A stretch of DNA of 64,000 bases from Azospirillum picis (lineage in GTDB: Bacteria; Pseudomonadota; Alphaproteobacteria; Azospirillales; Azospirillaceae): NCBI RefSeq assembly GCF_017876115.1, contig NZ_JAGINO010000015.1:1-64000 (forward strand), given 5' to 3'. The notes under the pieces were generated by a model. That model was not told the origin of the DNA. It saw nothing but the letters and a program-made list of their open reading frames with translations, and ran no database searches. Of the stretch, positions 32,914 through 42,246 are shown one piece after another; position 1 is the first letter of the stretch, and each line of letters starts with the position of its first letter. Position numbers and translations under genes: made by a program.

Positions 32914-32948
32914 TTTCCCGCCCCCCGTCAAATGCGGAGGGCGGGAAA
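32914..32948. terminator. Bidirectional terminator
   Basis: A perfect 10-bp stem, TTTCCCGCCC at 32914-32923 with its complement at 32939-32948, spans most of the 42 bases between two convergent genes. The terminal A/T pairs give short T runs on both strands. Confidence 0.8.
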
Positions 32949-32953
32949 CGGGG

Positions 32954-34177
32954 TCAGCGGACGGCCATTTCCAGGCACCGGGTCTCCGGGATCACGTCCA
33001 GCGAGCGGCCGATCCGGATGATCGCCTCCGCCGCCGCGTCGAGCTGGGCCGGGCTGTGGGCGGCGCTGACGCTGGAGCGCAGCAGCGACGCGTTGTCCGG
33101 CGTTGCCGGCGGCAATGCCAGATTCAGGTAGACGCCGGCATCGAGCAGCGCATTCCAGAAGGTGATGGCGACGGTGATGGACGGCATGCGGATGGAGACG
33201 ATCGGGCTCGTCCGCGGGCCGAGCTGGAAGCCGGCGTCCTTCAGCGTGTGGTACAGGCGGCTCGCATTGTCCTGCAGCTTCCGACGGAGGCCCGGCTCCT
33301 CTTCGACGCGGCCAAGCGACCGGATCACCGAGGCGATCACCGCCGGCGGCAGCGAGGCGGTGAACATGTACGGCCGGCAGGCGATGCGGAGGATGTCGAA
33401 GTCCGGGAGATTCGAGACGCAGAACCCACCGACGGCACCCAGGCTCTTGCTGAAGGTGCCGACAATGAAATCCACGTCATCTTCGATGCCGGCTTCCTCG
33501 ACCAGCCCGCGCCCGTGATCGCCGAGCACACCCAGCGAATGGGCCTCGTCGACCAGCAGATGGGCACCCCATTCCCGCTTGACCTCGGCGATCTCCGCCA
33601 AGGGAGCGGTGTCGCCGAGCATGCTGTAGATGCCCTCGACCACGATCAGGCGGTTGCCGGGCGTATCCTTCAGGCGGCGCAGGCGGCGTGCCAGATCGTC
33701 CGGGTCGTTGTGCCGGAACCTGATGACCTCCGCCTGTCCGAGTCGGCAGCCGTCATAGATGCTGGCATGGCTGTCGGCATCGATCAGGATGTGATCCCCA
33801 CGGCCGGCGACCGTCGACAGGATTCCGAGGTTGGCCTGGTAGCCGGTGGAGAACACCATGGCCGAACTGCAGCCGTAGAAATCGGCAAGGCGCCGTTCCA
33901 GGTCCGCATGGCCTCCATAGGTGCCGTTGGCGATGCGGGATCCGGTGGTGCCGGTGCCGGCCCGCCGGACCGCATCGGCGGCGGCCTCGATCGCGGCCCG
34001 GTCGAAGGTCAGGCCGAGATAGTTGTTGGTGCCGAGGAGGATGGTGCGGCGGCCATTCATGACCGCCTCGCTGGGCGAGAGCACCTCGTCGAATCGGACC
34101 GAGAAGGGATCTTTGCCGGCAGCCCGAACGGTTTCGTAGGCCGCCTGCAACGGTTTGAACTTGTCGAGGATTGTCAT
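32954..34177 (-). CDS. spt: Serine palmitoyltransferase
   Basis: The enzyme has 407 residues and belongs to the alpha-oxoamine synthase family of fold-type I PLP enzymes. It shows H137 in D-S-H-A-S (stacks on PLP), D210-E-A-H and the PLP lysine K244 in T-F-S-K-S-L-G-A-V-G-G. The close N-Y-L-G-L and G-T-G-T-T-G-S-R patterns suit the family. AONS and ALA synthase are relatives, but the adjoining acyl carrier protein, CerR and acyl-AMP ligase point to condensation of serine with an acyl-thioester to 3-ketosphinganine. Confidence 0.88.
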   Translation of the reverse strand: MTILDKFKPLQAAYETVRAAGKDPFSVRFDEVLSPSEAVMNGRRTILLGTNNYLGLTFDRAAIEAAADAVRRAGTGTTGSRIANGTYGGHADLERRLADFYGCSSAMVFSTGYQANLGILSTVAGRGDHILIDADSHASIYDGCRLGQAEVIRFRHNDPDDLARRLRRLKDTPGNRLIVVEGIYSMLGDTAPLAEIAEVKREWGAHLLVDEAHSLGVLGDHGRGLVEEAGIEDDVDFIVGTFSKSLGAVGGFCVSNLPDFDILRIACRPYMFTASLPPAVIASVIRSLGRVEEEPGLRRKLQDNASRLYHTLKDAGFQLGPRTSPIVSIRMPSITVAITFWNALLDAGVYLNLALPPATPDNASLLRSSVSAAHSPAQLDAAAEAIIRIGRSLDVIPETRCLEMAVR

Positions 34178-34428
34178 GCGCGCTCGGCGCCCATCAAGTT
34201 GGAAAGGGTCGCGGCGAGGTCGGCCACCGTCTCGATTCCCACAAGTCGATCCATGGGGATGGAAACGTCGAACCTGTCCTCCAGGGTCATCACGAAGTTC
34301 ATCACAGCCAGCGAATCGAGGCCGAGATCGCGGACGATGTTCGTCTCAGGCGTCACGCCACGCTTGGCTTGGGGTAAAGCACCGATCATGTCGATGATCA
34401 CGTCGGCGATCTCGTTCGTCTGAGGCAT
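34174..34428 (-). CDS. Acyl carrier protein dedicated to sphingolipid synthesis
   Basis: This 84-residue protein has the phosphopantetheine site D-L-G-L-D-S-L at 34-40, with Ser39 as attachment residue, inside a normal four-helix ACP pattern. It overlaps spt by four bases, the arrangement seen in bacterial sphingolipid loci where an ACP delivers the acyl chain to serine palmitoyltransferase. About 235 bases upstream without another gene probably hold its promoter. Confidence 0.88.
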   Translation of the reverse strand: MPQTNEIADVIIDMIGALPQAKRGVTPETNIVRDLGLDSLAVMNFVMTLEDRFDVSIPMDRLVGIETVADLAATLSNLMGAERA

Positions 34429-34663
34429 GTCTGGATCTTGTCGCCTGCGGGAGAGGGCTGCCCCTCGACACCTGCCGGCGCCGGACACAGCATGAAAAAT
34501 TTGTAACTCTTTTGTGAAGTGGGCAACCCTATTCTTTGGTATGCCCCTCATGAAAAACGTGTATGCATCAGGCGTGGACAAGCCGTCCGACATAGCGCCT
34601 GCTTTCGTTGCAACGTCAGAGTGGCTACGGGAGAGGTACATCATCCTGGACAGCCGGTGCAAC

Positions 34664-35668
34664 CTACATCCAGGCTGCATCGCTGTACCATTTTGCGGTT
34701 GCGGCAAAGCCGTCACGCAGCCCGATTCGCGGCGCCCACCACCCGGCCGGCGGTTGAACGGCGGCTGACGACGACCAGTCGGCATGCAGCATTTCGCGGG
34801 CCTTGCCGGACGTCAGCATCGGCGTGCGGCCGACCAGGGGTCCGACCGCCCCGGCCAGCGCTCCGGCCAAGGTGACGACACTGGCAGGAACCGGAAGGAT
34901 GCGCCCGGAGCCGCCGACCGCCCTTGCAGCCTCCTCCAGGACCACGCGCCACGGATAGCCTTCCCGCCGCTCGTCGCTGAGTTCGAAGACCGCTTCCGAC
35001 GGACCGCCGGCACACATGGCCACGACGGCCGCCGCCGCGTCCTCGACGTGGATCAGGCAAAGGCGGGAGGCCGGTCCATGGAACAGCGGCATCGCCCAGG
35101 CGCGCGCCGAACGGAAGATGGGGAAGGTTTCGCGGTCCCAGGGGCCGTAGATCGCCGATGGCCGGAGAACCACCCAGGATGCCCGGCCGCAGGCGGACGT
35201 GGCGGCCTCCTCGCCGGCGCGCTTGCTCGCGGCGTAGTCGGAGAGCTGCGGTTCGCGCGCCGCCAGCGACGACACCAGGACGAGCCGGGCGTCGGGGGCG
35301 GTGGTGGCGACTGCCCGTGCGATCCGGCTGCTGCCGTCGCGGTTCGTCCGCATGAACTCCTCGCGCGACCGCGCCTTGATCAGGCCGGCAGCATGGACCA
35401 CGGCATCGGCCCCCTCGACCAGCCGGTGCAGCCGCTCATCGGCGCCGAGGTCGCCGGACACCACCTCGACCCCGCCGGTCGGAAGCTGGGGATGACCGGG
35501 ATCGCGGCGGGCGAGCAGGCGGACGCGCCAGCCGTTCCGCACCAGTGCGGCGACGACGGCACGCCCGAGGAACCCCGTTCCACCGGTCACGGCGGCGAGC
35601 CGTTGTTCGCCGCCCGTCCCCACGCTCCCGTCCATGCCGCCCGGTGGCGTGCCGGCGGCCGTGCTCAC
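34664..35668 (-). CDS. cerR: CerR-like NAD-dependent epimerase/reductase
   Basis: This 334-residue extended short-chain dehydrogenase has the nucleotide loop T-G-G-T-G-F-L-G (28-35), and the catalytic Y-A-A-S-K lies near residue 145. In Caulobacter the matching protein reduces the 3-keto group after N-acylation. The assignment depends on operon position beside the acyl-AMP ligase (GTG start overlapping its stop by four bases) and close to spt. Sugar epimerases share the fold. Confidence 0.72.
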   Translation of the reverse strand: MSTAAGTPPGGMDGSVGTGGEQRLAAVTGGTGFLGRAVVAALVRNGWRVRLLARRDPGHPQLPTGGVEVVSGDLGADERLHRLVEGADAVVHAAGLIKARSREEFMRTNRDGSSRIARAVATTAPDARLVLVSSLAAREPQLSDYAASKRAGEEAATSACGRASWVVLRPSAIYGPWDRETFPIFRSARAWAMPLFHGPASRLCLIHVEDAAAAVVAMCAGGPSEAVFELSDERREGYPWRVVLEEAARAVGGSGRILPVPASVVTLAGALAGAVGPLVGRTPMLTSGKAREMLHADWSSSAAVQPPAGWWAPRIGLRDGFAATAKWYSDAAWM

Positions 35669-37377
35669 TGCCCCTCTCCGAACGCTCCCGACAGGTAGAG
35701 CTGGCGGGCCTTGTTGCGGCTGAGCTTGCCCGACGAGGTCTGCGGCAGGCTACGCGGCGGAACCAGCACGATGCCGGCGTCGGCGCCATGGCCGTCCCGG
35801 AGCGCGGCTGCGACGGCGGCGGCCAGCGCCGAGCGTTCCGCCGGATCGGTCTTGCGGCATTCCACCAGCACGACGATCCGTTCCGAACCGCCGTCGTCGA
35901 CCGCAAAGGCGGCGGCGTCGCCGCTGCGCAGGCCTTCGACCTGCTCGGCGCTCCACTCCAAATCCTGCGGCCAGATGTTCCGGCCGTTGACGATGATCAC
36001 GTCCTTGGCCCGGCCGGTGATCACGAGCTGGCCGTCGACCCGGAAGCCGAGGTCGCCGGTGTCAAGCCAGCCGTCGGCCGACAGCACCCTGGCCGTCTCA
36101 TCCGGGCGGTCGAAGTAGTCGCGCATCACGCTCGGCCCGCGCAGGAAGATCCGGCCGAGGGCGCGGTCGGGCAGGGCAGTGCCGTCCGCGCCGCGGATTT
36201 CGGCCTCGTGGCCGGGCAGCGGCGGCCCGCAGCGCACGAAGTCGCGAGCCCTTGCGCCGTCGCCTGCCGGCGTCGCGATGCCCTCCTCCATCAGGTCGAG
36301 GTCGACGCGGTCGACCACCACCCCGGTGTCGAGCGGCGCGAAGGAGATCGCCAGCACCGTCTCGGCCATGCCGTAGCTGGGGACGAAGGCGCGCGGCGAG
36401 AAGCCGTGCGGGGCGAAGGTCCGGGCGAACTCCTCCAGGACGTGCGGGCGGATCATGTCGCCGCCGATCCCGGCCGCGCGCCAGCTCGACAGGTCCAGCG
36501 GCGGAAGGGTTGCCGTCGACGCCCGCCGGGCGCAAAGCTCGAACCCGAAGCTCGGGCTGTAGGACAGGGTGCCGCGGTTGCGGGCGATCAGCGACAGCCA
36601 GGTCAGTGGACGCCGCGCGAACTCGCGCGTCGCCAGATAGTCCACCGAAATCTGGCTGAGCAGCGGGGTGAGCAGGAAGCCGACCAGCCCCATGTCATGG
36701 TAGAACGGCAGCCACGACACGCAGCGGTCGGTGCGGGTGATCTGCAGGCCGTACAGCGAGATGGCGCGCGCATTGGCCATCAGGTTGCGGTGCGTGACCG
36801 TCACGCCGACCGGGAAGCGGGTGCTGCCGGAGGAGAACTGCAGGTAGGCGACGTCGTCGTCGGCCACCGCCGGCAGCGGTCCTTCGTGGTCGGCCAAGGC
36901 TTCCAGTGAGGACAGCGAGCCGGCGACCCGGAGCGTCAGTCCCTGGGCCGCCTCGTTGATCCAGCCGGAGAGCGACGGCGGGGCCAGCACACCGGACGCC
37001 TGCGCGGTTTCGATCATCCCGCGGAGATGGGCGACATAGGCGTCGCCCCGCCCGAATGGCATCGGCAGCGGCATCGGAACCGGAACCAGCCCGGCATAGC
37101 TGCAGGCGCAGAAGGTCCGGACGAAATCGCCGTCGGTTTCGGCGACGATCGCCACCCGTTCGCCCGGGACGAAGCCCGCCCCCAGCATCCGGCGGGCCAG
37201 CGAGACGGCCTGCTCGCGCAGGTCGCGGTAGGACAGCGCCTCTTCCAGTTGCCCGCGCCCGGAATAGAAATTGAGCCCGCGGCTGCTTCCGGCCGCGTAA
37301 TCAAGAGCCTCCGGCAATGTGGCGAAGTCTGCCGCGCGCGTGGGCAAGGGGCAGATGGTCGGTGTAGGCTCTGGCAT
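35665..37377 (-). CDS. Fatty acyl-AMP ligase
   Basis: The protein has 570 residues and belongs to the ANL superfamily. It shows the P-loop region L-Q-F-S-S-G-S-T-R-F-P (about 175), the W-L-P-F-Y-H-D-M-G-L-V-G motif typical of acyl-AMP ligases, Y-G-M-A-E and D-T-G-D-L-G. These enzymes load fatty acids onto an ACP, here probably the ACP encoded upstream of spt. ATG 37377 follows an AGGAATTGGG site; a TTG six bases earlier is possible. Confidence 0.85.
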   Translation of the reverse strand: MPEPTPTICPLPTRAADFATLPEALDYAAGSSRGLNFYSGRGQLEEALSYRDLREQAVSLARRMLGAGFVPGERVAIVAETDGDFVRTFCACSYAGLVPVPMPLPMPFGRGDAYVAHLRGMIETAQASGVLAPPSLSGWINEAAQGLTLRVAGSLSSLEALADHEGPLPAVADDDVAYLQFSSGSTRFPVGVTVTHRNLMANARAISLYGLQITRTDRCVSWLPFYHDMGLVGFLLTPLLSQISVDYLATREFARRPLTWLSLIARNRGTLSYSPSFGFELCARRASTATLPPLDLSSWRAAGIGGDMIRPHVLEEFARTFAPHGFSPRAFVPSYGMAETVLAISFAPLDTGVVVDRVDLDLMEEGIATPAGDGARARDFVRCGPPLPGHEAEIRGADGTALPDRALGRIFLRGPSVMRDYFDRPDETARVLSADGWLDTGDLGFRVDGQLVITGRAKDVIIVNGRNIWPQDLEWSAEQVEGLRSGDAAAFAVDDGGSERIVVLVECRKTDPAERSALAAAVAAALRDGHGADAGIVLVPPRSLPQTSSGKLSRNKARQLYLSGAFGEGQ

Positions 37378-37477
37378 TCCCAATTCCTGATAGAAGTCTG
37401 TCTGGGCTCTTGGTGCGGAACGATGGGGATCGCGTCATCCCCCGGGTGAAATTGACTGGCCGATCACCCGCGCGGCC

Positions 37478-38017
37478 CTAGTAGCGTAATCGGATGGACA
37501 GGCGGTTATCGCCCTCCGTCGCGGTGAAGCGCGCCGACTCATAGCTCGGAATCCCGGCGATGGCCGGCGCGTCGTTGGAGATGCCGTACCCCTCCACCGG
37601 GAAGCCCAGCAGGTTGCGGTTGAAATCCCGGTCATTGTTTTCGTCATGGTACAGGGCGATCGCATAGCTGCGGCGGGCCGGCACACCCAGGCATGCCGCG
37701 GTGGCTCCGGCATGGGCGGGGGTGCGCAGGCGCGCCAGCTTCTTTCCCGGCGCGAGGAACTCGGCCGGATTGTCGCCGTAGACCGTGATCGTGATCATCC
37801 CATGGTCGTTCCGCACGTTCGTCGCCTCGACATGCAGGCGGACCTGTGTCGGGGAGTCGCCGCAGGGCGCCGCCTCCCCGGTCAGGACGGGGCCGGCGTC
37901 GGCGCCGCTCGCCACCGCCGGCTGCGCCGACGCCGTGACCGACGGCCCGAGGCCGCAGAACGGCAACAGCCCGCCGGCCAGGGCGAGAAACATGGTCAGA
38001 CGACGGCTTGCGGTCAT
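37478..38017 (-). CDS. DUF2141 secreted protein
   Basis: This 179-residue protein has a signal peptide (residues 1-33, ending S-A-Q-A or close). The mature part is a beta-rich DUF2141 domain with G-M-I-T-I-T-V-Y-G-D and A-L-Y-H-D-E-N-N-D-R-D-F-N-R-N, whose acidic loop could bind calcium. The family is periplasmic and of unknown function, often near carotenoid or lipid genes. ATG 38017 gives a proper signal peptide. It lies 100 bases upstream of the acyl-AMP ligase on the same strand. Confidence 0.75.
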   Translation of the reverse strand: MTASRRLTMFLALAGGLLPFCGLGPSVTASAQPAVASGADAGPVLTGEAAPCGDSPTQVRLHVEATNVRNDHGMITITVYGDNPAEFLAPGKKLARLRTPAHAGATAACLGVPARRSYAIALYHDENNDRDFNRNLLGFPVEGYGISNDAPAIAGIPSYESARFTATEGDNRLSIRLRY

Positions 38018-38154
38018 GACGGCCTGCGCAGATGACGATCCGGCGAAGATATGTACTGACGGATACAAAACGCCAGCGACTTATGCGTGATGGCCGCCTG
38101 CGGCGTGTGATCGCGGGCTGCGCGGCATTCGCAAGTCGGCGATGGCGGGAAATT

Positions 38155-39516
38155 TCAGGGCGCCGGCCGCCCGGAGGGCGGCGACTCGCCGGCCCTTGCC
38201 GAGGCCCGGCCCGCCGTGGGGGGCTGGCCGGTGGAGACGCCGGCCGACAACGCCGCCGCCGCACCCAGCACATAGAGGACCGCGCTTGCCAGGGCGGTCG
38301 CCACCGAGGCCCAGCCGGCGCCGATCAGCCCGTGGCGCTGCAGCATCCAGGCCATCAGCGCACACAGAGCGCCGTTCGACAGGAAGGCCATCTTCAACAG
38401 CAGGTCGGGCCGGCCCAGGGCGTAGAGCAGCGGCTCCACCGGGAAGACCGCGACCGTGAGCGCCGTCGCCAGCACGAGCAGTTGGAGCACCGGCACGGCG
38501 GCCAGGAAGGCCGGGCCGAACAGGGTGGCGACGATCGGTCCCCCGGCGACCTCGATGATCAGGAACAGGAGGGTGCCGACCCCGCCGGCCAGCAAACCGG
38601 CGCGGATGGCGATGGACCTCAGCCCGTGCCATTCGCGGGCGGAAGCGAGGCGGGAGAGATCCGGATAGAGCGTCTGGTTCAGCAGGTCGACCGGCTTGCC
38701 CAGGGCCGTGCCGATCTCGCGGGCAACCTTGTAGAGCCCGGCGGCGGCCGGGCCGGCGATGCCGCCGACCAGGAAGACAGAGACGTAGTTCGGCACCAGC
38801 GCCAGGGTCGAATGCAGGTTCGAGATCGCCATGAACCGCCAGATGCCGGGATTGCAGCGCCCCAGTCCCCGCAGATCGGCCGTCATGCCGGCGAGCAACC
38901 CGCGCCGCCGTGCCTCACGCCACGCCATGACGACGGCGATCACCGCGCCGGCAAAGCCGGCGACCATCCAGACGGCGAGATAGGCCGGCAGCGGGGCATC
39001 CAGCAGGAAGGCCACCGCCGAACCGATGAGGCGCACCGCCGGGGTGACCAGCACCTGGCGTGCCAGCAGGTCGAAGCGGTCGAACTGGCGCAGCATGCCC
39101 TTCGGCGTCGCGATGGCGTTGGCCAGTGCCAGCGGCGTGAAGCACTGCGCATAGAAGACCACCTGGTCGTTCCATTCCAGGAAGGGCGCCACGGCCGGCG
39201 CCAGGAGAACGGCGCAGACCATCGCGACGATCGCCCCGGCGACGTCCATCACCGTGCCGGCCTTGATGGTCGCCTGGAAGCCGGCAAGGTTGCCGGCCTC
39301 GACATGCTTCACCCCGTAATGGATCACCGCCTGGTTGGACTGGACCGTCGCGACGCCCGACAGGAACTGGACGTGGGTCTGCAGAAGGGCGAAGAGGCCG
39401 AATTCGACCGGCCCGAGGCCGCGGGCGATCAGCGCGAAGCTGCCGAGCTGCATCAGGCCGGTGGCGCCTTTGCTTCCCAGAAGCAACCCGACATTGCGGA
39501 GCGCCCGCCGCATCAT
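38155..39516 (-). CDS. Polysaccharide/lipid flippase of the MOP superfamily (Wzx-like)
   Basis: This 453-residue protein has 12-14 predicted membrane helices. The start L-G-S-K-G-A-T-G-L-M-Q-L-G-S-F and F-G-L-F-A-L-L-Q-T near 40 are typical of the polysaccharide biosynthesis (Wzx/RfbX) branch. It could flip a sphingolipid with a sugar headgroup, or an unrelated surface polymer; no glycosyltransferase is adjacent. ATG 39516 or 39513 is the likely start. It is divergent from the GMC oxidoreductase. Confidence 0.75.
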   Translation of the reverse strand: MMRRALRNVGLLLGSKGATGLMQLGSFALIARGLGPVEFGLFALLQTHVQFLSGVATVQSNQAVIHYGVKHVEAGNLAGFQATIKAGTVMDVAGAIVAMVCAVLLAPAVAPFLEWNDQVVFYAQCFTPLALANAIATPKGMLRQFDRFDLLARQVLVTPAVRLIGSAVAFLLDAPLPAYLAVWMVAGFAGAVIAVVMAWREARRRGLLAGMTADLRGLGRCNPGIWRFMAISNLHSTLALVPNYVSVFLVGGIAGPAAAGLYKVAREIGTALGKPVDLLNQTLYPDLSRLASAREWHGLRSIAIRAGLLAGGVGTLLFLIIEVAGGPIVATLFGPAFLAAVPVLQLLVLATALTVAVFPVEPLLYALGRPDLLLKMAFLSNGALCALMAWMLQRHGLIGAGWASVATALASAVLYVLGAAAALSAGVSTGQPPTAGRASARAGESPPSGRPAP

Positions 39517-39734
39517 TCCGACGTGGCGCGTTCCTGTTTGCTGCGTCAAACGACAATCCTCTGGCTCTGCGACCTGCTGCGACAGCGCTATGCGTTGCCG
39601 CCTTCCATACGCGATGATAAGTAGCCTGTCTCTTCGGAACACGCCGCTTGATTGTTGCCGAGGCGGTTGGCATCGGCGGTCCGGCGTTCCATGTCATCGG
39701 AAATCAGCCCCTCATCGGGGCTCGAAGGGCAGCG

Positions 39735-41348
39735 ATGTTGCTAGATCTCAGGGAGCTTGCCGGGACCTCGTCGTTCGAGACGGGCCTGTGCATCGTCGGC
39801 GCCGGTGCCGCCGGGGTGACGCTGGCGCGTCAGATGCTGGCCCGCGGGCACGAGGTGATGCTGGTCGAAAGCGGAGGCGTGGACTTCGAGGCCGACGTGC
39901 AGGCGCTGGCCGCCGGCAGCACCAGCGGCCAGCCATACTACGACCTCGGCGACGTCAACCTGCGGATGGTCGGCGGCACCACCCCCATCTGGGGCGGGCG
40001 CTGCGCCGAGCTTGAATCCATCGATTTCGCGCAGCGGTCCTGGGTTCCCCACAGCGGCTGGCCGATCACCCGCGACGAGATGGAACCCTACTACGTGCGG
40101 GCGGCCGGCGAATTGTCCATCGCCAGGCCGGATGCGGGCCGCGATGCCCTGATGCGGACCCTGCCGATCCTGCGGCGGCTGGAGACCGACGGGCTGCGTG
40201 TCGGTTGCTGGAGCTTCGACGACCGCCGCAACCGCTACACGCTTCCCAACATCCGCGACGTCGCCGACCATCCCAAGGCCCGTCTTCTGGTCCATGCCAC
40301 CGCCACAGGGCTGGCGCTGTCGGACGACGGGCGGCGCATCCTGTCGGTGACGGTGCGGGATGTCGGGGGACGGGAGGCGGTGATCCGCGCCGGCCGCATC
40401 GTGCTGGCGCTCGGCGGGCTGGAAACGCCGCGCCTGATGCTGGCGTCCAACGAGGTGGCGCCGGCCGGCATCGGCAATGGCCGCGACCTCGTCGGCCGCT
40501 TCTTCATGGAGCATCCGCATGCGCGCGGCGGCCGTCTGGAAACCACGGCGTCCTGGCCGCTGCTCGCCGCCTTCGGGCGGAGCCATCGCGTCGGCGGCAC
40601 GCGCCATGCAGCCCTGCTCGGCCTCCAGGAGGAGGAGCAGACGCGGTCGCAGACCCTCAACTCGGCCTTCACCCTCGGTGCCCGCCAGGGCGAGCGGGAA
40701 GCCCAGTTCTGGGCGATGAAGAGCTACAACGCCATGAAGCACAGGCTGAACCCGTCGGCCCTGAACCGGCGGTTGTGGCGCGGCGTGAAGGACACGGCGC
40801 TGTGGGTGCATGAGCGGGTCGATCCGCTGCGGCCCTGGGCGCTGGTGCGCTCCGGCGCCCGGCAGCTCGCGATGATCATGCGGGCGGAGCAGGCTCCCAA
40901 TCCCGACAGCCGCCTGACCCTGACGGCGGACCGCGACGCGCTCGGCATGCCGCGTGCGGAACTCGATTGGCGGCTGACCGAGCTCGACAAGCATACGGTC
41001 CGGGTGATGGTCGCGCGGATGGATTCCGCGTTGAAGCGCCTCGGCCTCGGCGCGGCGGTTCCGTCGCCCTGGCTGGAGGATCCGGCGACGCTCTGGTACA
41101 GCGATCCGCTGATCAGCGCCCATCCGCTGGGCGGATACCACCACATGGGCACGGTCCGCATGGCCGACGACCCGGCGCGGGGTGTCGTCGACCGGAACGG
41201 CAAGGTGCATGGGGTGGAGAACCTCTATGTCGCCGGGAGCGCCGTCTTCCCGACCTCGGGCTGGGCCAACCCGACCTTCACCATCCTCGCACTCGCCCTG
41301 CGGATGGGCGATCATCTCGACCAACTTGCGCCGGCAGCGGCGCGATAA
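39735..41348 (+). CDS. GMC-family FAD oxidoreductase
   Basis: The protein has 537 residues. The FAD loop V-G-A-G-A-A-G is at 21-27, and G-G-T-T-P-I-W-G-G-R-C lies near 82-92. The C-terminal active-site stretch S-A-H-P-L-G-G-Y-H-H-M-G supplies the catalytic histidines. It oxidises an alcohol of unknown identity. The location suggests a lipid or headgroup alcohol, for example oxidation on a sphingolipid, but nothing in the sequence fixes this. ATG 39735 follows GAAGGG. Confidence 0.85.
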   Translation: MLLDLRELAGTSSFETGLCIVGAGAAGVTLARQMLARGHEVMLVESGGVDFEADVQALAAGSTSGQPYYDLGDVNLRMVGGTTPIWGGRCAELESIDFAQRSWVPHSGWPITRDEMEPYYVRAAGELSIARPDAGRDALMRTLPILRRLETDGLRVGCWSFDDRRNRYTLPNIRDVADHPKARLLVHATATGLALSDDGRRILSVTVRDVGGREAVIRAGRIVLALGGLETPRLMLASNEVAPAGIGNGRDLVGRFFMEHPHARGGRLETTASWPLLAAFGRSHRVGGTRHAALLGLQEEEQTRSQTLNSAFTLGARQGEREAQFWAMKSYNAMKHRLNPSALNRRLWRGVKDTALWVHERVDPLRPWALVRSGARQLAMIMRAEQAPNPDSRLTLTADRDALGMPRAELDWRLTELDKHTVRVMVARMDSALKRLGLGAAVPSPWLEDPATLWYSDPLISAHPLGGYHHMGTVRMADDPARGVVDRNGKVHGVENLYVAGSAVFPTSGWANPTFTILALALRMGDHLDQLAPAAAR

Positions 41349-41427
41349 GCGAATGTTCCGAATTCCGCCCGCAGATGGGCGGGCTTGGAAAACCTGCTTC
41401 GTCACCTCCAACTCGGGAATCACAGGT

Positions 41428-42186
41428 TTGAAGGCAATCATCCTCAGCGCGGGCCAGGGCAAGCGGCTCCTTCCCTTGACCGACAGCCGTCCGAAATGCC
41501 TGCTGCCCCTGAACGGACGCTCGCTGCTGGAATGGCAGCTCCGGGCGCTGGCGGCCAACGGCTTCACGGACGTGGTGGTGGTGGTGGGCTTCGCCGCGCA
41601 GGCGGTCGAGGCCGCGGTCCAGGAATTCGTCGTGCCGGGACTGAAGGTCCGCACGCTGTACAATCCCTTCTACGGCGTCGCGGACAACATCGGCAGTTGC
41701 TACGTGGCGCTTCCGGAGATGACCGGCGACTTCCTGATCCTGAACGGCGATACCTTGTTCGAGCCGGCCGTGCTCGGCCGGTTGCTGGAACGTGCCACCG
41801 CGCCGGTGACGGTCACCATCGACCGCAAGGAAGCATACGACGCCGACGACATGAAGGTGTGCCTGGACGGCGGCCGCCGGCTGCGCGCCATCGGCAAGAC
41901 GCTGCCCGTCGACAGCGTCGACGGCGAGTCGATCGGCATGCTTCTGTTCCGTGGCGACGGCGGCCAGCGCTTCGCCGGATCGATCGACGCTGTGCTGCGC
42001 GAGCCGGAAGGGACGCGCCGCTGGTACCTGTCGGCGATCGACCAGCTCGCCCGCCGCTGCGACGGGGTGGAGGTGGTCTCGATCGAAGGGTTGCAATGGG
42101 GCGAGGTCGATTTCCCGGCCGATGCCGAGCGGGCGCGACGGCTGGTCGAGGGGTGGGTGGAGAGCGGACGGTTCCCACCCCACTGA
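41428..42186 (+). CDS. LicC-like nucleotidyltransferase (phosphocholine cytidylyltransferase family)
   Basis: This 252-residue protein begins K-A-I-I-L-S-A-G-Q-G-K-R-L, the sugar/choline-phosphate nucleotidyltransferase loop, with P-K-C-L-L-P-L following and L-N-G-D-T-L-F for metal binding. The family makes CDP-choline or NDP-sugars. It would supply an activated headgroup near the lipid genes. I chose TTG 41428, which gives the family N-terminus; an ATG at 41353 adds 25 residues. Confidence 0.78.
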   Translation: MKAIILSAGQGKRLLPLTDSRPKCLLPLNGRSLLEWQLRALAANGFTDVVVVVGFAAQAVEAAVQEFVVPGLKVRTLYNPFYGVADNIGSCYVALPEMTGDFLILNGDTLFEPAVLGRLLERATAPVTVTIDRKEAYDADDMKVCLDGGRRLRAIGKTLPVDSVDGESIGMLLFRGDGGQRFAGSIDAVLREPEGTRRWYLSAIDQLARRCDGVEVVSIEGLQWGEVDFPADAERARRLVEGWVESGRFPPH

Positions 42187-42246
42187 GGATGGTCCCGGCC
42201 ACGGGGCATCTTTCCACCTGAGCGCTTGCGGTCCGCACAAGGCGGT

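Noticed and set aside
34514-34768. An 84-codon plus-strand frame between the ACP and CerR genes
   Set aside because: Its second half is antisense to the conserved end of CerR and no ribosome site is evident; the first half is probably promoter sequence.
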